A stretch of DNA of 64,000 nucleotides. Source: Flavobacteriaceae bacterium (lineage in GTDB: Bacteria > Bacteroidota > Bacteroidia > Flavobacteriales > Flavobacteriaceae). The stretch spans positions 44,316-108,315 of the forward strand of contig JABAZC010000040.1 in assembly GCA_018608625.1 (NCBI GenBank). The letters are read 5' to 3'. The notes beneath the pieces are model-generated. The model did no database searches. It was not told where the DNA came from and saw only the letters and a program-made list of their open reading frames with translations. Shown here piece after piece: positions 18,915 to 28,318 of this stretch. Position numbers and translations under genes: made by a program. Numbering within the stretch: the stretch's first letter is position 1; each line of letters opens with the position of its first letter.

Positions 18915-20600
18915 TTAGTTTAAAATCTGTTTTAGGATTTGTTGGGTGATTAAGTAGGTTGGCTTAACACCGCTAGAGCCAAGCCCTCCAGAAGCTAAAG
19001 TTCCTCCTGTTTTAAGAGGGTTATCGCTGGCATAATAGGCGTATCTAACTTTGACGTCCGGGTTAATGCTACGGCGAATTTTTGAAGCCGCTTGTATTGC
19101 TTTCTGGTAGTGTACTCCTTCCATTTCCAAGCCAATAACATTCCAAGTTGAGTCATGGAAAAACTTAAGAAGTTCCTTGTTTTGAAGAGAGGTCCCTAAG
19201 ACAGTTACCATGGTACCGTCAAAAACTTTAAGATCTTCATTGTCAAAGTCTTCAATAGATAATTCGTTTTTGAATGGATAGTTGTCTGCCGTACCTTCAA
19301 AAATGTGAGCAGAAGGTATCATAATGTCTCCTTTTGAGCCCTCTAATATCCCTGCCTTTCCCATAACAGATATTGAGTCAACATTTAAGTGTGTATTATC
19401 AGCTCCTGTTTTAAATGGCTTCAGAAGTTCGTCTATAGTTTCATAGGCTTGTTCGCCAAATGCATAGTCCATTACTATAAGAACTGCTTCGTTTGATGAG
19501 AGTTTCGTTACAGTTTCTGAATTTGAAAAATCTATTTTTGAGGTATCAAATATTTGAACATCAATATTGGCTCCTGAAGTGTCTTGTATGTAAATCATTC
19601 CCTCTTTCAACGCTGTTTGCTTTACTTTATTGCGAAGCAATTCATTTTCGCCCTTGCTTAAATGATCGTAAACAGTGAAAATATCATGCTTTGCGCATAA
19701 AGCCTTTAGGGCTTTAGGTGCGTGCAGGGTATTCATTACACTGTGTAAGTTGGCCGATATAATATGGATCGGACGCTCTAATAATTTATGCTTTTTAAGG
19801 GTCTCTTTAATCGTTGTTGCCCAGGCCTCTCCGTGTATGTGGTGTCCTAGACGCTCTCTAAGAACGGGGCTGAAATTAATTACTCTTTTAGAATTATCTA
19901 CGATCTCACCTATAGCGCGTTTTCCTAGCCAGTAGATAAGGTGTAGGAAGTGGTCAGGTCGCTTTGGTGTTGAAAACTGATCATAAACTTCTAGAATTTC
20001 CTCAAAGGTTCTTCCGAGAATATTGCCAGTATGTGTAATGGCTATCTCACGATCTTTTTGGCTTAACTTTTTCTTAGATAGCACCGAGGCTTCTAGTTTT
20101 ACCCAGTCTCTGGTTGTTGTTCCCTTTTCATCAATCACTACACGTTTAGCAATTTTATGTGACTCTATAAACATGAATGTTAAGTGCGTTAGAATATCAT
20201 AAATCTCTGAGCGACCTCTAGTAATCTCAATATTCATTTGCTCAAAATCAATACGATAGCAATTTCGACGACGTTTTGAGGGCACAATAACCTCGAAGTG
20301 AGACCCTCCGAAACCTTCAGCACTTGTTAAATTAATCAATATACATTCCTCTATTCCAATAGGAAGTCGGTCTACAACGTAAAGTAATCCTTCAAGTTCT
20401 GTTTTTTCTCCGGCTATAGAGCCATATATTTCTGGTCGTAATTGTAGCAACGCTTGTCGCAAGGTCTCCCCTGAGACCCCCATTGGCTTGTAAAAGCCGC
20501 GATTGAATAAGTGACGCATCGTCAGGTACAATCTTTCAATAGCATTTGAACTTTCCTGAGCTCGAGTGCGTGTTAGGTTTTTACTTTGAGTTTGTTTCAT
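18915..20600 (-). CDS. DUF6909 family protein, possible nucleoside-phosphorylase-like C-terminus
   Basis: About 561 aa, soluble. It matches my recollection of DUF6909, a family largely confined to Flavobacteriia and often next to GH3 and M23 genes, as here. The N-terminal part includes a regular VEVIVPSKRRRNCYRIDFEQ-like strand region. Near residues 505-515 it has GLEMEGVHYQ, which resembles the EMEG signature of purine-nucleoside phosphorylase/MTAN enzymes, and the C-terminus is glycine-rich (GGTLASGGLGSSGV). An ATG three codons after a GTG is taken as start. Function is unknown; the phosphorylase hint is inference. Confidence 0.75.
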   Translation of the reverse strand: MKQTQSKNLTRTRAQESSNAIERLYLTMRHLFNRGFYKPMGVSGETLRQALLQLRPEIYGSIAGEKTELEGLLYVVDRLPIGIEECILINLTSAEGFGGSHFEVIVPSKRRRNCYRIDFEQMNIEITRGRSEIYDILTHLTFMFIESHKIAKRVVIDEKGTTTRDWVKLEASVLSKKKLSQKDREIAITHTGNILGRTFEEILEVYDQFSTPKRPDHFLHLIYWLGKRAIGEIVDNSKRVINFSPVLRERLGHHIHGEAWATTIKETLKKHKLLERPIHIISANLHSVMNTLHAPKALKALCAKHDIFTVYDHLSKGENELLRNKVKQTALKEGMIYIQDTSGANIDVQIFDTSKIDFSNSETVTKLSSNEAVLIVMDYAFGEQAYETIDELLKPFKTGADNTHLNVDSISVMGKAGILEGSKGDIMIPSAHIFEGTADNYPFKNELSIEDFDNEDLKVFDGTMVTVLGTSLQNKELLKFFHDSTWNVIGLEMEGVHYQKAIQAASKIRRSINPDVKVRYAYYASDNPLKTGGTLASGGLGSSGVKPTYLITQQILKQILN

Positions 20601-20627
20601 ATGTGTCACAAATATACAGTAATTAGA

Positions 20628-22121
20628 CTAAATCATATTTGTTAGAGCATCTGCAATCTTCCGATCGTTAGAGAGGCGTGGCGTTTTATTCTGCCCCCCC
20701 AGCTTGCCTATTGTCTTCATGTAGTTTTGAAATCCAGCTTTCGAGACCGAAGTAACAACTAGAGGCTGCAATACTTTTCCTTGAATTAGGTCTCTATAAT
20801 AGCTGTTTTGTAATTGCATGGCAGCATCAATTTTAGAAGCAAAATCAGTTATATCTGGAGGAGAGATTTCAAACTCAATAAACCATTCGTGGTATGGAAG
20901 CCCGTTTGAGGGTTCTATTTGAGGGGCAACGGTAAACTCGCTTACACTAATATCTGTCCCGTTTAGCGCAGACAAAAGAGCGTGCTCTACTTCCTTTGAT
21001 ATGACATGTTCCCCAAAAGCGGATATAAAGTGTTTGATTCTTCCACTTACAATAACCCTAAAAGGTGTTAAACAAGTAAATTGTATAGTATCTCCAATAT
21101 TGTAAGCCCATAAGCCGGCGTTTGTCGAGATGATTATCACGTAATTAACTCCAATTTTTACATCTTTTAAGGTCAGCCGCTTAGAAGAAGTTTCAAAGAA
21201 AGTGTCCGCTGCTATAAATTCATAAAACATTCCTGAGTCCAACTGAAGAAGCATCCCTTTCGCATTTTGGCGATCTTGAAATGCGAAAAAACCTTCACTG
21301 GCAGGGTAAAGCTCAATACTGTTTACTTTTCTGCCAATGAGAGCTTCAAATTTAGAACGATATGGTTCGTAGTTAACGCCTCCAAAAATAAAGAGATTAA
21401 AGTTTTTAAAAATCTCGCCTACTCTTTGCCCCTTTTGCTCAATAATTTTTTCAAAATACATTTGAACCCAAGAAGGAATCCCCGCAATAATAGACATGTC
21501 TTCGTTCAAAGTCTCTTGAACAATTTTATTTACTTTCGTTTCCCAGTCTTCAATGCAGTTTGTCTCCAAAGATGGCAACCTGTTCTTTTGAAGATATTTT
21601 GGGACATAATGAGCTACAATTCCTGACAAACGCCCAAGCTGAACTCCGTTTTTGTTTTCAAGAACTGGACTTCCTTGCAAAAAAATCATTTTTCGATCTA
21701 CAATTTGAGTGTTCCCTGTTTCGTGAATATATAGTAAAATAGCATTTTTGGCGGCCTCGACATGGCTTGGCATGCTTTCTTTTGTAATCGGAATATATTT
21801 TGCGCCTGAGGTAGTTCCTGACGTTTTTGCAAAGTAAAGGGGCTTGCCCTTCCATAAAACATTTGAATCACCAGCGACAACCTTATCAACATAGGGCTTC
21901 AAGGCTTCATAGTCCCGTACGGGCACTCTTTTAATAAAGTCTTCATGAGAGCTAATTTCAATAAAGTCATGGTCTACACCAAATTTGGTCGTTGCTGCTT
22001 CAGAAATTAAAGATTTAAAAACTCGGTTTTGTGTCTCTATTGGATTAGAAGACCAATTGTTAATTTTTTTATAAGTTCTAGCGGCATATACCTTGGCGAG
22101 AAACGCTTTTAATGATGGCAT
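20628..22121 (-). CDS. GH3-superfamily protein (acyl-adenylate/acyl-amide synthetase-like)
   Basis: 497 aa with the GH3 layout: an N-terminal AMP-binding loop FAKTSGTTSGAKYIPIT, a middle segment ELYPASEGFFAFQD and a C-terminal FGEHVISKEVEHALL region. GH3 enzymes adenylate carboxylic acids and join them to amines. The plant members act on auxin or jasmonate; the bacterial substrates are mostly unknown. The gene is 27 bp upstream of the DUF6909 gene on the same strand, which suggests a functional pair. A seven-C run lies near its 3' end within the GGQNK codons. Confidence 0.88.
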   Translation of the reverse strand: MPSLKAFLAKVYAARTYKKINNWSSNPIETQNRVFKSLISEAATTKFGVDHDFIEISSHEDFIKRVPVRDYEALKPYVDKVVAGDSNVLWKGKPLYFAKTSGTTSGAKYIPITKESMPSHVEAAKNAILLYIHETGNTQIVDRKMIFLQGSPVLENKNGVQLGRLSGIVAHYVPKYLQKNRLPSLETNCIEDWETKVNKIVQETLNEDMSIIAGIPSWVQMYFEKIIEQKGQRVGEIFKNFNLFIFGGVNYEPYRSKFEALIGRKVNSIELYPASEGFFAFQDRQNAKGMLLQLDSGMFYEFIAADTFFETSSKRLTLKDVKIGVNYVIIISTNAGLWAYNIGDTIQFTCLTPFRVIVSGRIKHFISAFGEHVISKEVEHALLSALNGTDISVSEFTVAPQIEPSNGLPYHEWFIEFEISPPDITDFASKIDAAMQLQNSYYRDLIQGKVLQPLVVTSVSKAGFQNYMKTIGKLGGQNKTPRLSNDRKIADALTNMI

Positions 22122-22132
22122 TTTAATTAATT

Positions 22133-22999
22133 TTAAAAGTCAATAAAGTTGGTTGGGTTGAGAGGGGTTCCATTACTCCAAAGTTCAAAATGGAGGTGTG
22201 GGCCTGTGCTCAGCTCTCCTGAAGCACCAGAAATAGCTATAACTTCTCGAGACCTAACAAAATCTCCTTGAGACTTTGTTAGGGATGAGTTGTGCTTGTA
22301 AACAGAGACTAATTCATCTCCATGATCAATTATAATTACGTAGCCTGCGTCTGAGGTCCAAGAAGCAAATAATACGCGGCCATCTGAAGTTGCTTTTACA
22401 GGGGTGTTTGTGGGAACTACAATGTCAACTGCAAAATGTTTTTCGTTTGGCTCAAATCCGGAACTTATTGAGCCATTTACCGGTGGGAAAAACACGAAAT
22501 CTTTAACCGATGTGGCGGATTCAAATAAGTTATACTTGTCTTCATTGCGAACCTTTTCCCTTAGTAATGAGTCTGCTTTTGATGGGTTTAACTCTAAAAC
22601 GTCGGTGTCGGCTTGAGCGGCTTTAAAAATAGAATCTTTATTGATTACGACAGCGCTAACCTCACCCCTCAATACGCTTTTTAAGGAGTTAATATAGGCG
22701 TCGTTCATGTTAATTGATTTTAGTAAAGAATCTGTCTTAGAGTCCAGGTCCAGGGCCTGCTTTTGCAGTGCTGTTGAAGAGTAGCCTGGGATATATTCAC
22801 GTAATGGCGTAAAAACAATCAATAGTGTTGTAAGTATTACTAGAATAATTGCTGCTAGTGAGCTCAAAAAAAACACATTGAGTCTTGTCAACTTGATTGC
22901 AAAGCGTTCCTCAAAAGTGTCTTCGTTCAGCACCACTAAGCGGTATTTATGAAGAAGCTTTTTTTGAAGTTTCTTTTTATTTGTTTTTTTTAATCCCAT
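22133..22999 (-). CDS. Membrane-anchored M23 family metallopeptidase (LytM-type)
   Basis: 288 aa. A basic cytoplasmic N-terminus is followed by one transmembrane helix (about 42-64), a short coiled-coil region and a C-terminal M23 domain. Metal ligands H188 and D192 (HFAVD) and H268-L-H270 (GPHLHFELW) are intact, so the domain should be an active glycyl-glycine or DD-endopeptidase on peptidoglycan rather than a degenerate EnvC-type activator. It is 12 bp upstream of the GH3 gene. The oppositely oriented tatA gene is upstream, with promoter-like elements between. Confidence 0.9.
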   Translation of the reverse strand: MGLKKTNKKKLQKKLLHKYRLVVLNEDTFEERFAIKLTRLNVFFLSSLAAIILVILTTLLIVFTPLREYIPGYSSTALQKQALDLDSKTDSLLKSINMNDAYINSLKSVLRGEVSAVVINKDSIFKAAQADTDVLELNPSKADSLLREKVRNEDKYNLFESATSVKDFVFFPPVNGSISSGFEPNEKHFAVDIVVPTNTPVKATSDGRVLFASWTSDAGYVIIIDHGDELVSVYKHNSSLTKSQGDFVRSREVIAISGASGELSTGPHLHFELWSNGTPLNPTNFIDF

Positions 23000-23006
23000 T
23001 TATAGA

Positions 23007-23014
23007 CAAAATTA
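23007..23014 (-). promoter_or_regulatory. -7-like element TAATTTTG before the M23 peptidase gene
   Basis: Read on the minus strand this is TAATTTTG, fitting TAnnTTTG, and lies 8 bp upstream of the peptidase ATG. No convincing -33 TTTG at 19-21 bp. Confidence 0.35.
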
Positions 23015-23088
23015 AATAAAAATTAAGCGATTCTTGTCTTTAAACCTGACTATTGTTTGAAATAGCCATTTATTTAAAGGATAATTGC

Positions 23089-23096
23089 TAACTTTG
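23089..23096 (+). promoter_or_regulatory. -7-like element TAACTTTG before tatA
   Basis: TAACTTTG matches TAnnTTTG and ends 20 bp before the tatA ATG. A TTTG occurs upstream but at 29 bp, longer than the usual spacing. Confidence 0.38.
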
Positions 23097-23116
23097 TAGT
23101 CTAAATTTATAGCAAT

Positions 23117-23302
23117 ATGAATACTTACATGATACCCTTAGCTATCGGAGCCCCACAAATTGTTTTAATTGTGGTTGTCGTTCTTTTGTTGTTTGGCGGC
23201 AAAAAAATCCCTGAACTTATGAAAGGTTTAGGCGGCGGAATTAAAGAATTCAAGAAAGCCAGTCAAGAAGAAAACAAAGATTCTGAGGAAAAAAAGGACT
23301 AA
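23117..23302 (+). CDS. tatA: Sec-independent (Tat) protein translocase subunit TatA/E
   Basis: 61 aa: a short N-terminal transmembrane helix ([23 protein letters not shown]), the FGG hinge, then an amphipathic helix ([14 protein letters not shown]) and a charged tail. This is the classic TatA/TatE plan. The protein oligomerises in the inner membrane to let folded proteins cross with TatC, which is not encoded in this stretch. The gene stands alone on the plus strand between divergent M23 and convergent DUF4837 genes. Confidence 0.92.
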   Translation: MNTYMIPLAIGAPQIVLIVVVVLLLFGGKKIPELMKGLGGGIKEFKKASQEENKDSEEKKD

Positions 23303-23324
23303 AAGTCCGTGCTGACTCTATTGT

Positions 23325-24302
23325 TTATTCCTTAATAGAAATCGATTGTATAATCGCTTCTAGTTCGAAAACATATGCGCGCTTTTCAACAGAAGGGGCA
23401 AACACAAACCCTTCGGCAATTAGAAATCGATTGTTAGCCTTGTCTACTATCCAGTAGTTGATAAAAGGTCCAGACATAAAGGCGTCTTTCACTTGCCAAA
23501 TACTTTTTGTTTTAAAAGAGCTTAAGTTAGCAACCTTGTCTTTTCCAAAAAAGGGGGTGTACGCTTTTTCTGTTGTCATATAACTACCCTCTACCGGGCC
23601 TGGAATATGCTTCCTACCAATGGAATCCCTTGTCCTTATCACCCGATTTTCCAGTGCCTCCTTTGTGAAGGCTTCATCATAAGGAACTGTGTACAACAAC
23701 AAATTCACTGTTCCTGTTTTAATATCTCTTCGGATCCAGAAAAAGTCGTCCTCTTGCTTGGCTAATCTATATATAGACGGAAATTGTATTTCGATCCCCA
23801 ACTGCTCTGATATGGCGGTAGAGTTAAACAAAGATTTTCGAGAGCGTCGCTGCTTTTCCTTAATTTCATAGGCTTTAAAGGCGTTTGTTATTTTTTCCTG
23901 GTTGTCCGCGAATTGATCTATAATTTCTCGATTCGTCATTCCGCTCACCAAAATCATTCGCTGTGGAGACGCATAAGGGTCTTTATAAAACTTTGTTGAT
24001 GCTTCTGCTCCTTTAGTAACTTTTAAAACAAGACGAGTGTTTTTTACAAAGCCTGAAAAAATGGACAAAGGAATTTGCCTTAGTTTAAACTGAGGTTCGT
24101 CTTGAGGGAGCCCATATAAGGGGGCTCCTATAGTGGATCGTATTGTCTCTCCAACTGGTGATTCCCATAATTCATTATCAATTACCACTGATAAATCATT
24201 AATGTTTCCAGAAGACCTGGGCTTATAAACCGTCTTGTCATTTACATTTTCACAAGCGGATAATACTAAAAATACGCAAAGTGCTTTTATAAATTCTCGC
24301 AT
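23325..24302 (-). CDS. DUF4837 family lipoprotein
   Basis: 325 aa with a lipoprotein signal ending in LVLSACEN (Cys near residue 17). The mature part opens with a segment that fits DUF4837 (NDLSVVIDNELWESPVGETI). Tryptophan- and arginine-rich stretches such as DFFWIRRDIKTG occur later. The family is restricted to Bacteroidota and has no known role. It lies 11 bp downstream of the MltD-like transglycosylase gene, so an outer-membrane or periplasmic partner function is plausible but unproven. Confidence 0.85.
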   Translation of the reverse strand: MREFIKALCVFLVLSACENVNDKTVYKPRSSGNINDLSVVIDNELWESPVGETIRSTIGAPLYGLPQDEPQFKLRQIPLSIFSGFVKNTRLVLKVTKGAEASTKFYKDPYASPQRMILVSGMTNREIIDQFADNQEKITNAFKAYEIKEKQRRSRKSLFNSTAISEQLGIEIQFPSIYRLAKQEDDFFWIRRDIKTGTVNLLLYTVPYDEAFTKEALENRVIRTRDSIGRKHIPGPVEGSYMTTEKAYTPFFGKDKVANLSSFKTKSIWQVKDAFMSGPFINYWIVDKANNRFLIAEGFVFAPSVEKRAYVFELEAIIQSISIKE

Positions 24303-24313
24303 TGATTTGTGTT

Positions 24314-25789
24314 TTAATTAGAGATAATTAAATTCATCCCTGGTTTTAATTGACTATCCCAAATATCATTCCATTCTTTTAAGTTTTGAATAGAGACACC
24401 TGTTAGTTTATTTGATATACTCCAAAGAGAATCTCCGGATTTAACTAAATACGTTTCTTTTTTCGTTGTTTTTTTTGATGATGTTTGAGTTGCTTTAACA
24501 ACAGAATCTGCTGTTGGATTTCGCGAATAAATTGTCAATCGTTGTCCTATTTTTAAGTCACTGGCCAGTAATCCGTTCCATTGTTTTATTTGACTCACCT
24601 TAACTTTAAAGTTACGAGCAATCTTTCCAAGATAGTCTCCTGACTTAACTTTATACCTGATTTTAGAATCAATCTCAAAAAACTGAGGTAATGGCTTTTC
24701 TCGAGCTTCAAATTCTGCCTTTGCAAAGGCATAAATTTGATCTTCTTTTTGAACAAAATCACCCATTTTGTCAAGCGGCAACCTTAGTGTGTAGGTTTTG
24801 GTCTCTAAAACAGGAATAATATCTAACTTGTAAGAGGGGTTTAAGAATTGAAGCGCTTCAATCTTCATGTCTATAAGTTCCGCTATTTGATCTAAAGAAA
24901 TCATCTGTTTAACATGAATCGTATCTGTTGCCAATATTGGAGCTTGGCTAAGGTCGCGTTTAAGTCCATGAGCTTCTGCATACTCAAAAAGATAAAATGT
25001 AGCTAAAAAGGCAGGAAGGTAGCTAGCGGTTTCTCTGGGTAAAAATGGACGAATATTCCAGTAGTTTTGATAGCCTCCCGAGCGTCTAATCGCTTTCGTT
25101 ACATTCCCTGGTCCTGAGTTGTAGGCGGCCAAGGCAAGGTCCCAATCGCCAAATGTTTTATATAAAGAGCTTAAGTATTTGGCAGCAGCATTAGTGGAGC
25201 GTAAGGGGTCACAGCGCTCGTCAACATAACTACTCACTTCAAGGCCGTACTGTTTTCCTGTAGAAAACATAAACTGCCATAAACCGGTGGCCCCAACACG
25301 GGACTTAGCGCGTGGCTTCAGTGAGGATTCTACAATTGCTAAATACTTAATTTCTAAAGGCAAGTTGTGTTTGTCTAATATTTCCTCAAACATTGGAAAG
25401 TAATAGTGGCTAATCCGCATCAGGGTCTCTGTAGACTGTTTGCGAGACTTTAGGTAGCCTTTTATGACGCTTTCAAGCGAAGGGTTGTATTTAATACTAA
25501 AAGGGGTTTTGGCGTCTAGAATAGCCAATCGCTTCTTAAGTGTGTCTGTAGGAAGTTCTGGATAATAAACAGCTTCAAAGGATTGATTTGCCACAGAATC
25601 CTTAAGAGCCTTATAAAGGTCGTTCGCGTATAATTCATCTTGGAAACGCTCTTCCATCTGCTGAACACGAATAAGACCCTGTGTTAGAGTGTCTTTTTGG
25701 GGGGTACTTCCTTCAGGTAAACTGTCTGAAGTTTGCCCATATAAAGGCCCCATATTTAACATCCCTATAAAGAAAAAGGCTCTAAGCAT
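24314..25789 (-). CDS. mltD: Membrane-bound lytic murein transglycosylase D-like, two LysM domains
   Basis: 491 aa with a signal peptide, an SLT domain and two LysM repeats. The catalytic Glu is E154 in AIVESSLKPRAKSRVGATGL, followed by the family-typical GLWQFM. LysM repeats lie at about residues 376-420 (VKSGDYLGKIARNF) and 446-490 (VKSGDSLWSISNKL). It cleaves glycan strands to 1,6-anhydro products while holding peptidoglycan through LysM. Genes for pgk (28 bp upstream) and DUF4837 (11 bp downstream) are on the same strand. Confidence 0.92.
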   Translation of the reverse strand: MLRAFFFIGMLNMGPLYGQTSDSLPEGSTPQKDTLTQGLIRVQQMEERFQDELYANDLYKALKDSVANQSFEAVYYPELPTDTLKKRLAILDAKTPFSIKYNPSLESVIKGYLKSRKQSTETLMRISHYYFPMFEEILDKHNLPLEIKYLAIVESSLKPRAKSRVGATGLWQFMFSTGKQYGLEVSSYVDERCDPLRSTNAAAKYLSSLYKTFGDWDLALAAYNSGPGNVTKAIRRSGGYQNYWNIRPFLPRETASYLPAFLATFYLFEYAEAHGLKRDLSQAPILATDTIHVKQMISLDQIAELIDMKIEALQFLNPSYKLDIIPVLETKTYTLRLPLDKMGDFVQKEDQIYAFAKAEFEAREKPLPQFFEIDSKIRYKVKSGDYLGKIARNFKVKVSQIKQWNGLLASDLKIGQRLTIYSRNPTADSVVKATQTSSKKTTKKETYLVKSGDSLWSISNKLTGVSIQNLKEWNDIWDSQLKPGMNLIISN

Positions 25790-25817
25790 TGTTCTATAAA
25801 ATCAAAGTTATTCTTGT

Positions 25818-27005
25818 TTATTCTGAGATCGCAGCAATCCCAGGAAGTGTTTTTCCTTCCAGACTCTCAAGCATTGCGCCTCCGCCTGTACTGACGTAGC
25901 TCACCTTGTTTTCAAAACCAAATTGCTTCACTGCTGATACTGAATCGCCACCTCCAACTAAAGAAAATGCACCATTTTTAGTCGCTTCTGCTATTGAATC
26001 TCCTAAGGCAATCGTTCCAGTAGAAAACGCTTCCATTTCAAAAACGCCTAAGGGCCCATTCCATAATATAGTTTTACACTTCTGGACTACCTCATGAAAT
26101 AGTGCTTTTGATTTTGGTCCACAATCTAATCCTTGCCATTTTTCGGGAATTGCTCTAACATCTACAATTTGAGTATTGGCGTCATTACTAAAATCATCTG
26201 CTGCTAAAACATCAACTGGAATATGAACTTGTACGTTTTTGGCCTTGGCTCTTTCTAGAATTTGAAGCGCCAACTCCATTTTATCATCTTCACAAATGGA
26301 ATCACCAACACTCCCTCCTTGAGCTTTAACAAAAGTAAAGGTCATGCCTCCTCCGATAATTAAGTGATCCACTTTGTCGAGTATATTGTCTATAATTGTA
26401 ATTTTTGAAGAGACCTTAGCGCCTCCTAATATTGCTAAAACTGGCTTTTCGCCTGTTTGCATTACTTTATCAATACTTTCTATTTCTTGAGCCAATAGGC
26501 TTCCAAAACATTTGTTTTCCGAAAAGAATTGCGCAATAATTGTTGTTGAGGCATGTGCTCTGTGGGCGGTCCCGAAAGCGTCGTTAATGTAAAAATCCCC
26601 TAGGTTTGATAGTGCTTCAGCAAAACCTAAACTTCCATTAGTTTCTTCGGCATGATATCTTAAGTTTTCTAGCAAAAGGACTTGGCCGGGTTTGAGGTTG
26701 TCACAGGCCGTCTGTGCGTTTTGTCCTATGCAATTGGTAGAGAATAAAACCTCTATTCCTAACACAGTTTCAAGTGTGCTAACAATGTGTCGTAATGAAA
26801 ATGCTGGTTCTTGAGATTTTGGCCTACCCAGGTGAGACATTAAAATACAACTTCCTCCGTCTTCTAAAACCTTCATGATTGTTGGCTTGGCAGAAACAAT
26901 TCTTGTGGCATCAGTTACCTCAAATTGTGCATTCAAAGGAACATTAAAGTCAACTCTAATTAATGCTTTTTTATTTTTAAAATTTATACTTTGTAGTGCT
27001 TTCAT
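25818..27005 (-). CDS. pgk: Phosphoglycerate kinase
   Basis: 395 aa, normal length. N-terminal substrate residues appear in RVDFNVPLN and SHLGRP, the ADP-binding region in GGAKVSSKI, and the nucleotide signature GGGDSVSAV near the C-terminus. It makes ATP from 1,3-bisphosphoglycerate in glycolysis and runs the reverse step in gluconeogenesis. A -7-like element is upstream. The mltD-like gene follows after 28 bp and may be cotranscribed. Confidence 0.98.
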   Translation of the reverse strand: MKALQSINFKNKKALIRVDFNVPLNAQFEVTDATRIVSAKPTIMKVLEDGGSCILMSHLGRPKSQEPAFSLRHIVSTLETVLGIEVLFSTNCIGQNAQTACDNLKPGQVLLLENLRYHAEETNGSLGFAEALSNLGDFYINDAFGTAHRAHASTTIIAQFFSENKCFGSLLAQEIESIDKVMQTGEKPVLAILGGAKVSSKITIIDNILDKVDHLIIGGGMTFTFVKAQGGSVGDSICEDDKMELALQILERAKAKNVQVHIPVDVLAADDFSNDANTQIVDVRAIPEKWQGLDCGPKSKALFHEVVQKCKTILWNGPLGVFEMEAFSTGTIALGDSIAEATKNGAFSLVGGGDSVSAVKQFGFENKVSYVSTGGGAMLESLEGKTLPGIAAISE

Positions 27006-27040
27006 TACTTGGAAGTAGTTTTGTTGGTTTTATAAGATTT

Positions 27041-27048
27041 CAAAGGTA
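27041..27048 (-). promoter_or_regulatory. -7-like element TACCTTTG before pgk
   Basis: Read on the minus strand: TACCTTTG, an exact TAnnTTTG match about 36 bp before the pgk ATG. No -33 TTG at normal spacing was found. Confidence 0.38.
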
Positions 27049-27178
27049 AGTATTTCTTTTAGCTTGCGAGATATACACTTGAAAAAGTTGTGCAGAAATG
27101 CGACTCTATAAAAAAAGGCTGCTTTTTAAACAATGCTCATAGCGCTTATGATAACGTATGAGATTCAATTAAATCTGC

Positions 27179-27186
27179 TATCTTTG
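27179..27186 (+). promoter_or_regulatory. -7-like element TATCTTTG abutting holB
   Basis: TATCTTTG ends only 4 bp before the holB ATG, so a transcript started from it would be leaderless or nearly so. No -33 match at the standard spacing. Confidence 0.38.
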
Positions 27187-27190
27187 TTTC

Positions 27191-28318
27191 ATGACTTTTG
27201 AAGATATTATAGGGCAATCTTTGTTAAAAAAACACCTGATGCAAGGCGTCGATTCTGGCCGCGTTCCGCATGCACAACTTTACGTTGGAAAGCGTGGCGT
27301 AGGAGGGCTGCCTATGGCTATTGCATACGCAGACTATTTGATCAAACAGCAGCCCATTGGTCTTAGCTACATGAATCCCTTGACGCATCCAAACATCCAC
27401 TTCGTATACCCGGTAACCACCAGTGATAAAGTAAAAACAAAACCGATTTCATCCAACTACATAAGTGAGTGGCGAACGTTTGTTGAAACAAACCCTTATG
27501 GCTCTATTAACGACTGGTATGAATTAGTCGGTGTTGGCAATAAACAAGGTAATATTGGCGTAGAGGAGGCAAGTGATATTGCGGCTAAAATGTCTCTTAA
27601 GGCGTTTAACGGCGGATACAGGGTTATGATTGTTTGGATGGCAGAAAAAATGAATTCGATGTGCGCCAACAAACTGTTAAAACTTATTGAAGAGCCTGCT
27701 GATAAAACAGTTATCATTCTAATCACAGAAGACGAAGAGCGATTAATTGGAACCATACGCTCAAGGTGTCAATCGGTACATTTAAACCCCCTTTCTGAGG
27801 AAACGATAAAGAGCGCCTTAATTGAAGGACATAATACAGAGAAGAACTTGGCGCAAAATATCGCTCATCAATCTGAAGGAAGTTATAGCAGAGCTTTAGA
27901 TTTATTAAGTCAGGGGCCTGAAGGCCTTCAGTTCGAGGCTTGGTTTATAGCGTGGGTTCGGACTGCGTTTCAAGCAAAAAGTAATAAACGGTCTATCAAT
28001 AGCCTCATGGCGTGGAGCCAAGAAATCTCTAAGGCTGGTCGAGAAATTCAAAAACAGTTTTTGGATTATAGTTTGCGATTTTTTAGACAAGCCATGCTCC
28101 ACAACTATGGTGCTAAAGAGCTGGTTTTTATTAAACTAAATGACAAAAGCTTTAAAATTGAGAATTTTGCCCCGTTCATAGATTCGTCTAATATTTATGA
28201 GATATCTAAAGAAATCGAGCTGGCGAGCTATCAAATAGAGCGAAATGGAAATGCAAAAATTATTCTTACAGATTTGTCGATTAAACTGACTCGATTGTTA
28301 CACATGAAAAAATCTTAA
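27191..28318 (+). CDS. holB: DNA polymerase III, delta' subunit
   Basis: 375 aa, AAA+ clamp-loader subunit. It starts with the DnaX/HolB pattern TFEDIIGQSLLKKHLMQGV and GRVPHAQLYVGKRGVGG, where the P-loop has lost the canonical GK[ST], as expected for delta', which does not hydrolyse ATP. MCANKLLKLIEEPADKTVIILIT, with the SRC motif (TIRSRCQSVHL), is diagnostic. It loads the beta clamp with the delta and tau/gamma subunits. Its stop shares the four bases TTAA with the convergent OmpH-like gene. Confidence 0.92.
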   Translation: MTFEDIIGQSLLKKHLMQGVDSGRVPHAQLYVGKRGVGGLPMAIAYADYLIKQQPIGLSYMNPLTHPNIHFVYPVTTSDKVKTKPISSNYISEWRTFVETNPYGSINDWYELVGVGNKQGNIGVEEASDIAAKMSLKAFNGGYRVMIVWMAEKMNSMCANKLLKLIEEPADKTVIILITEDEERLIGTIRSRCQSVHLNPLSEETIKSALIEGHNTEKNLAQNIAHQSEGSYSRALDLLSQGPEGLQFEAWFIAWVRTAFQAKSNKRSINSLMAWSQEISKAGREIQKQFLDYSLRFFRQAMLHNYGAKELVFIKLNDKSFKIENFAPFIDSSNIYEISKEIELASYQIERNGNAKIILTDLSIKLTRLLHMKKS

